From Spongiibacteraceae bacterium (lineage in GTDB: Bacteria; Pseudomonadota; Gammaproteobacteria; Pseudomonadales; PIVM01), in assembly GCA_030618505.1 (NCBI GenBank), contig JAUXDF010000178.1, forward strand, positions 1 to 6,862: a DNA stretch of 6,862 nt. Reading direction: 5' to 3'. The notes below the pieces were generated by a model, which was given only the letters and a program-made list of their open reading frames with translations, ran no database searches and had not been told where the DNA came from. Numbering within the stretch: the stretch's first letter is position 1; every line of letters begins with the position of its first letter. A program made the translations under genes and the position numbers. Of this stretch, positions 6,817-6,862 are shown piece after piece.

Positions 6817-6837
6817 GCCATTCATATGTAAAATGGC
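6817..6837. repeat. Small inverted repeat GCCATT/AATGGC
   Basis: GCCATT (6817-6822) and AATGGC (6832-6837) form a perfect 6-bp stem with a 9-nt AT-rich loop containing CATATG. No T-run follows on either strand. It could belong to a control region or transcript end of a gene beyond the right edge; nothing here decides that. Confidence 0.3.
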
Positions 6838-6862
6838 GGTCGAACAAATTTTACTAATAGCA

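Larger units (their letters stand above)
6381..6862. other. Intergenic region with hairpins and no supportable gene
   Basis: No reading frame here has codon texture, a ribosome binding site and a start together. The longest, 70 codons on the minus strand at 6635-6847, overlaps three inverted repeats and has no family resemblance. The oxidoreductase promoter should lie between 6381 and about 6560, but I found no convincing -35/-10 pair. The right half is rich in small palindromes, listed separately. The neighbouring gene on the right lies outside the window. Confidence 0.6.

Noticed and set aside
6635..6847. Minus-strand 70-codon open frame in the right intergenic region
   Set aside because: It runs through three inverted repeats, lacks a family resemblance, and its open length is within chance expectation.

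Overview
The window looks like ordinary chromosome from a free-living, Gram-negative gammaproteobacterium, possibly a marine or aquatic heterotroph. The basis is an outer-membrane TonB-dependent receptor, a YeaD-type sugar-phosphate mutarotase, moderate base composition, and long intergenic stretches with small palindromes. The lineage is inferred from protein style only. I see no rRNA, tRNA, CRISPR array, transposase or phage gene.

Layout. Positions 1-503 (minus strand) hold the N-terminal 167 codons of a D-hexose-6-phosphate mutarotase (YeaD family); the rest lies beyond the left edge. Positions 504-631 are a divergent control region with a plausible sigma70-type promoter for the mutarotase and a pair of 8-bp direct repeats just upstream of the receptor gene. 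Positions 632-2800 (plus) encode a complete TonB-dependent receptor with signal peptide, plug and beta-barrel. Positions 2801-2885 are a short convergent spacer containing an 8-bp perfect inverted repeat. Positions 2886-6380 (minus; in-frame GTG alternative at 6437) encode a very large flavin/iron-sulfur oxidoreductase. Positions 6381-6862 contain no gene I can support, but hold several hairpins, one of which encloses a perfect Shine-Dalgarno-like string.

The outstanding item is the 1164-residue oxidoreductase. It joins in one chain a helical N-terminal region I do not recognise, a GltD/NfnB-like module (seven-cysteine iron-sulfur region, FAD Rossmann motif, NAD(P) Rossmann motif) and a PyrK/NfnA-like module (FNR-type FAD and NAD domains plus a four-cysteine iron-sulfur motif). 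This is the parts list of the two-subunit NADH-dependent ferredoxin:NADP+ oxidoreductase (Nfn) in a single polypeptide, with insertions in both the cluster region and the NAD(P) domain. Whether it bifurcates electrons cannot be told from sequence alone.

The three genes do not form an operon: the first two are divergent and the last two convergent. A functional link (sugar uptake by the receptor feeding sugar-phosphate metabolism) is possible for the divergent pair but is only inference.
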